Below the pieces are notes generated by a model. That model ran no database searches, was not told the origin of the DNA, and saw only the letters and a program-made list of their open reading frames with translations. The translations under genes and the position numbers were made by a program. From Mycobacterium sp. (GTDB lineage Bacteria > Actinomycetota > Actinomycetes > Mycobacteriales > Mycobacteriaceae), in assembly GCA_018401645.1 (NCBI GenBank), contig JAGYKK010000007.1:1-64000 (forward strand): a stretch of DNA of 64,000 nt. Reading direction: 5' to 3'. Of this stretch, positions 61,670 through 64,000 are shown piece by piece; position 1 is the first letter of the stretch; each line of letters opens with the position of its first letter.

Positions 61670-62296
61670 GTGCTCGACTACATCCGCGACGCCGGCGATA
61701 TCTACCGGCAGTCCTTCGCCACCATCCGGGCCGAGTCAGACCTCACCCGGTTCCCCGAGGACGTCGCCCGGGTGGTGGTGCGGCTGATCCACACCTGCGG
61801 CCAGGTCGACCTGACTGAACATATTGCCTTCACACCCGCCGTGGTCAGCGCGACCCATGCCGCACTTGCCGCCGGCGCTCCCATCCTCTGCGATTCCTCG
61901 ATGGTGGCCGCCGGCATCACTGCGGCACGGCTTCCCGCCGCCAACGAAGTGGTGTCCTTGGTCGCCGACCCTGGGGCGGCTGACCTTGCGCACCGGCGCA
62001 GCACCACCCGTTCGGCGGCAGGAGTCGAATTGTGGGCCGACCGCATGGGCGGGGCGGTGCTTGCGATAGGCAATGCACCCACCGCGCTATTCCGGTTACT
62101 GGAACTCATCGACGAGGGTGTGCCCGCGCCGGTATCCGTGCTCGGCGGCCCAGTGGGATTCGTCGGATCGGCACAGTCTAAGCAGGAACTCATCGATAAC
62201 CCGCGCGGGATGGACTATCTGGTGGTGCTGGGCCGGCGCGGGGGTAGTGCGATGGCTGCGGCTGCGGTGAATGCGATCGCGAGCGAGCGCGAATGA
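61670..62296 (+). CDS. cobH: Precorrin-8X methylmutase
   Basis: [43 protein letters not shown]. Confidence 0.95.
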   Translation: MLDYIRDAGDIYRQSFATIRAESDLTRFPEDVARVVVRLIHTCGQVDLTEHIAFTPAVVSATHAALAAGAPILCDSSMVAAGITAARLPAANEVVSLVADPGAADLAHRRSTTRSAAGVELWADRMGGAVLAIGNAPTALFRLLELIDEGVPAPVSVLGGPVGFVGSAQSKQELIDNPRGMDYLVVLGRRGGSAMAAAAVNAIASERE

Positions 62297-62306
62297 GGCC
62301 TGCCGA

Positions 62307-63806
62307 ATGAGCAATGAACAGAGGGGAATGAAAAAAGGAACGTTGTTCGGTGTTGGCCTTGGGCCGGGTGACCCGGAACTGGTGACCGTCAAAGCCGCCC
62401 GGGTTATCGGCGAAGCCGACGTTGTTGCCTACCACAGCGCGCGCCACGGCCGAAGTATCGCCCGCGGCATCGCCGCGCCGTATCTGCGGCCGGACCAGAT
62501 CGAGGAACACCTCGTCTACCCGGTCACGACCGGCGACACCGACCACTCCGGCGGTTACGACGGGGCGATGGAGGACTTCTACGCCCAGGCCTCCGATCGG
62601 ATCGCCGCGCACCTGGACGCCGGCCGTGATGTCGCGCTGCTCGCCGAGGGCGACCCGCTGTTCTACAGCTCCTACATGCACATGCACACGCGACTGGCCG
62701 ACCGTTTCAACGCGGTGATCGTGCCGGGAGTGACGTCGGTCAGCGCGGCCGCTGCGGCGATCGGTACTCCGTTGGCGACCGGCGACGAGGTGCTGTCGGT
62801 ACTACCCGGCACGCTGCCGGTCAGCGAACTCGCCCGCCGCCTGGCCGATACCGACGCCGCAGTGATCATGAAACTGGGAAGGACGTATTCCCAAGTTCGC
62901 GAAGCACTCTCACTGTCGGGTCGTCTCGAGGAGGCGATCTACGTCGAGCGGGCCAGTAGTGAGGGTCAGCGGGTCATGCCCGCTGCCGACGTCGACGACA
63001 CCCAGGTGCCGTACTTTTCATTGGCCGTCGTGCCGGGTGACGGCACGACCACCCGCGCCGCCCCGCGAACCGGGACCGTCGCGGTCGTCGGACTCGGACC
63101 GGGCATGAGCGAATGGATGACACCGCAGAGCCTGCGTGAACTGGCCGCTGTCACCGATCTGATCGGATACGGCCCCTATCTCGACCGGGTGCCGATCCGT
63201 CCGGGACAGCGTCGCCATCCGTCCGATAACAGCGACGAACCGCAGCGCGCCCAACTTGCCTGCGAACTGGCCGAGCAGGGCCGCGCAGTCGCGGTCGTAT
63301 CGTCGGGCGACCCAGGGGTTTTCGCCATGGCTACCGCCGTCCTCGAAGAGGCCAAGCAGTGGCCGAACGTTGCCGTGCGGGTAATCCCGGCGATGACGGC
63401 CGCCCAGGCGGTGGCCAGCCGGGTCGGTGCGCCACTCGGCCATGACTACGCGGTGCTCTCGCTGTCCGACCGGCTCAAGCCGTGGGAGGTCATCTCCGCG
63501 CGACTTTCCGCGGCGGCAGCGGCGGATCTGGTGCTGGCGATCTACAACCCGGCGTCCAAGAGTCGCACCTGGCAGGTGGCGGCAATGCGGGATTTGTTGC
63601 TCACCCACCGCGATGCCGGCACCCCGGTGGTGATCGGTCGCGATGTGTCCGGGCCGGGCGAATCGGTCAGGGTTGTTCGCCTGGCCGACCTCGCCCCGGC
63701 CGATGTCGATATGCGCTGCCTGCTGATCGTCGGGTCGTCGCAGACCCAGTGGTACTCGGCGGCAACTGGGGACACGGTGTTCACACCGCGGCGCTACCCC
63801 GGTTGA
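62307..63806 (+). CDS. cobIJ: Fused precorrin-2 C20-methyltransferase / precorrin-3B C17-methyltransferase
   Basis: GTLFGVGLGPGDPELVTVKAARVI (CobI) and GTVAVVGLGPGMSEWMTPQSL...YGPYLDRV...SSGDPGVFAMATAV (CobJ); ATG 62307 or 62328. Confidence 0.95.
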   Translation: MSNEQRGMKKGTLFGVGLGPGDPELVTVKAARVIGEADVVAYHSARHGRSIARGIAAPYLRPDQIEEHLVYPVTTGDTDHSGGYDGAMEDFYAQASDRIAAHLDAGRDVALLAEGDPLFYSSYMHMHTRLADRFNAVIVPGVTSVSAAAAAIGTPLATGDEVLSVLPGTLPVSELARRLADTDAAVIMKLGRTYSQVREALSLSGRLEEAIYVERASSEGQRVMPAADVDDTQVPYFSLAVVPGDGTTTRAAPRTGTVAVVGLGPGMSEWMTPQSLRELAAVTDLIGYGPYLDRVPIRPGQRRHPSDNSDEPQRAQLACELAEQGRAVAVVSSGDPGVFAMATAVLEEAKQWPNVAVRVIPAMTAAQAVASRVGAPLGHDYAVLSLSDRLKPWEVISARLSAAAAADLVLAIYNPASKSRTWQVAAMRDLLLTHRDAGTPVVIGRDVSGPGESVRVVRLADLAPADVDMRCLLIVGSSQTQWYSAATGDTVFTPRRYPG

Positions 63807-64000
63807 GCGCCCACGCCACAGCATCCTGCACCGAACTGACGGCCGCTACACCGTCGGGAAGCGCCGGTCGCTGAATCATCACCACGTCCACATCGAGCGA
63901 ACCCGCCGCATCGAGTTTCGCCTGGGTCAGTGCTCCCCCGCTGTTCTTGGTGACCAGCACCTCGATGCGCCTACTGCTCAGCAGTTCCCGTTCGGCGGCG
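63781..64000 (-). CDS. cobK: Precorrin-6A reductase C-terminus (partial)
   Basis: AAERELLSSRRIEVLVTKNSGGALTQAKLDAAGSLDVDVVMIQRPALPDGVAAVSSVQDAVAWALNRGSAAV*; absent from ORF track; overlaps the cobIJ stop by 26 bp. Confidence 0.85.
   Translation of the reverse strand, partial: AAERELLSSRRIEVLVTKNSGGALTQAKLDAAGSLDVDVVMIQRPALPDGVAAVSSVQDAVAWALNRGSAAV

Overview
High-GC actinobacterial chromosome, almost certainly a Mycobacterium-like mycolate actinomycete. Anchors are rbpA, separate ppm/lnt genes, fxsA, the cobN/cobG/cobH/cobIJ/cobK block, and a complete eight-gene MCE operon (2 YrbE permeases + MceA-F). Left to right: FKBP lipoprotein, haloalkane dehalogenase, CorC-like transporter, glycosyltransferase, glycerol dehydrogenase, DEAD-box helicase, a frame-broken 9.9-12.8 kb stretch, MFS transporter, HsaA-like oxygenase with a broken KstD-like flavoprotein, the MCE operon with a KstR-type palindrome upstream, a polyamine-type ABC transporter with pncA and a kinase/M23/aminotransferase fusion, a GT4/methyltransferase/toroid cluster, a sulfotransferase/alkylsulfatase-like pair, housekeeping genes, a DUF222/HNH relic and cobalamin genes. 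Main observations: (i) 13-16 bp tandem duplications sit on or next to the stop codons of several unrelated genes; (ii) a kinase + M23-like + class III PLP fusion lies beside a PotABCD-like importer and may be an uncharacterised amino-alcohol catabolic module; (iii) several patches show conserved protein signal hopping between frames, which suggests assembly indels or very recent decay; (iv) the MCE promoter has an exact TNNAACNNGTTNNA match. No tRNA, rRNA, CRISPR array or intact transposon was recognised. All identifications come from reading the sequence and ORF track; no database search was run.
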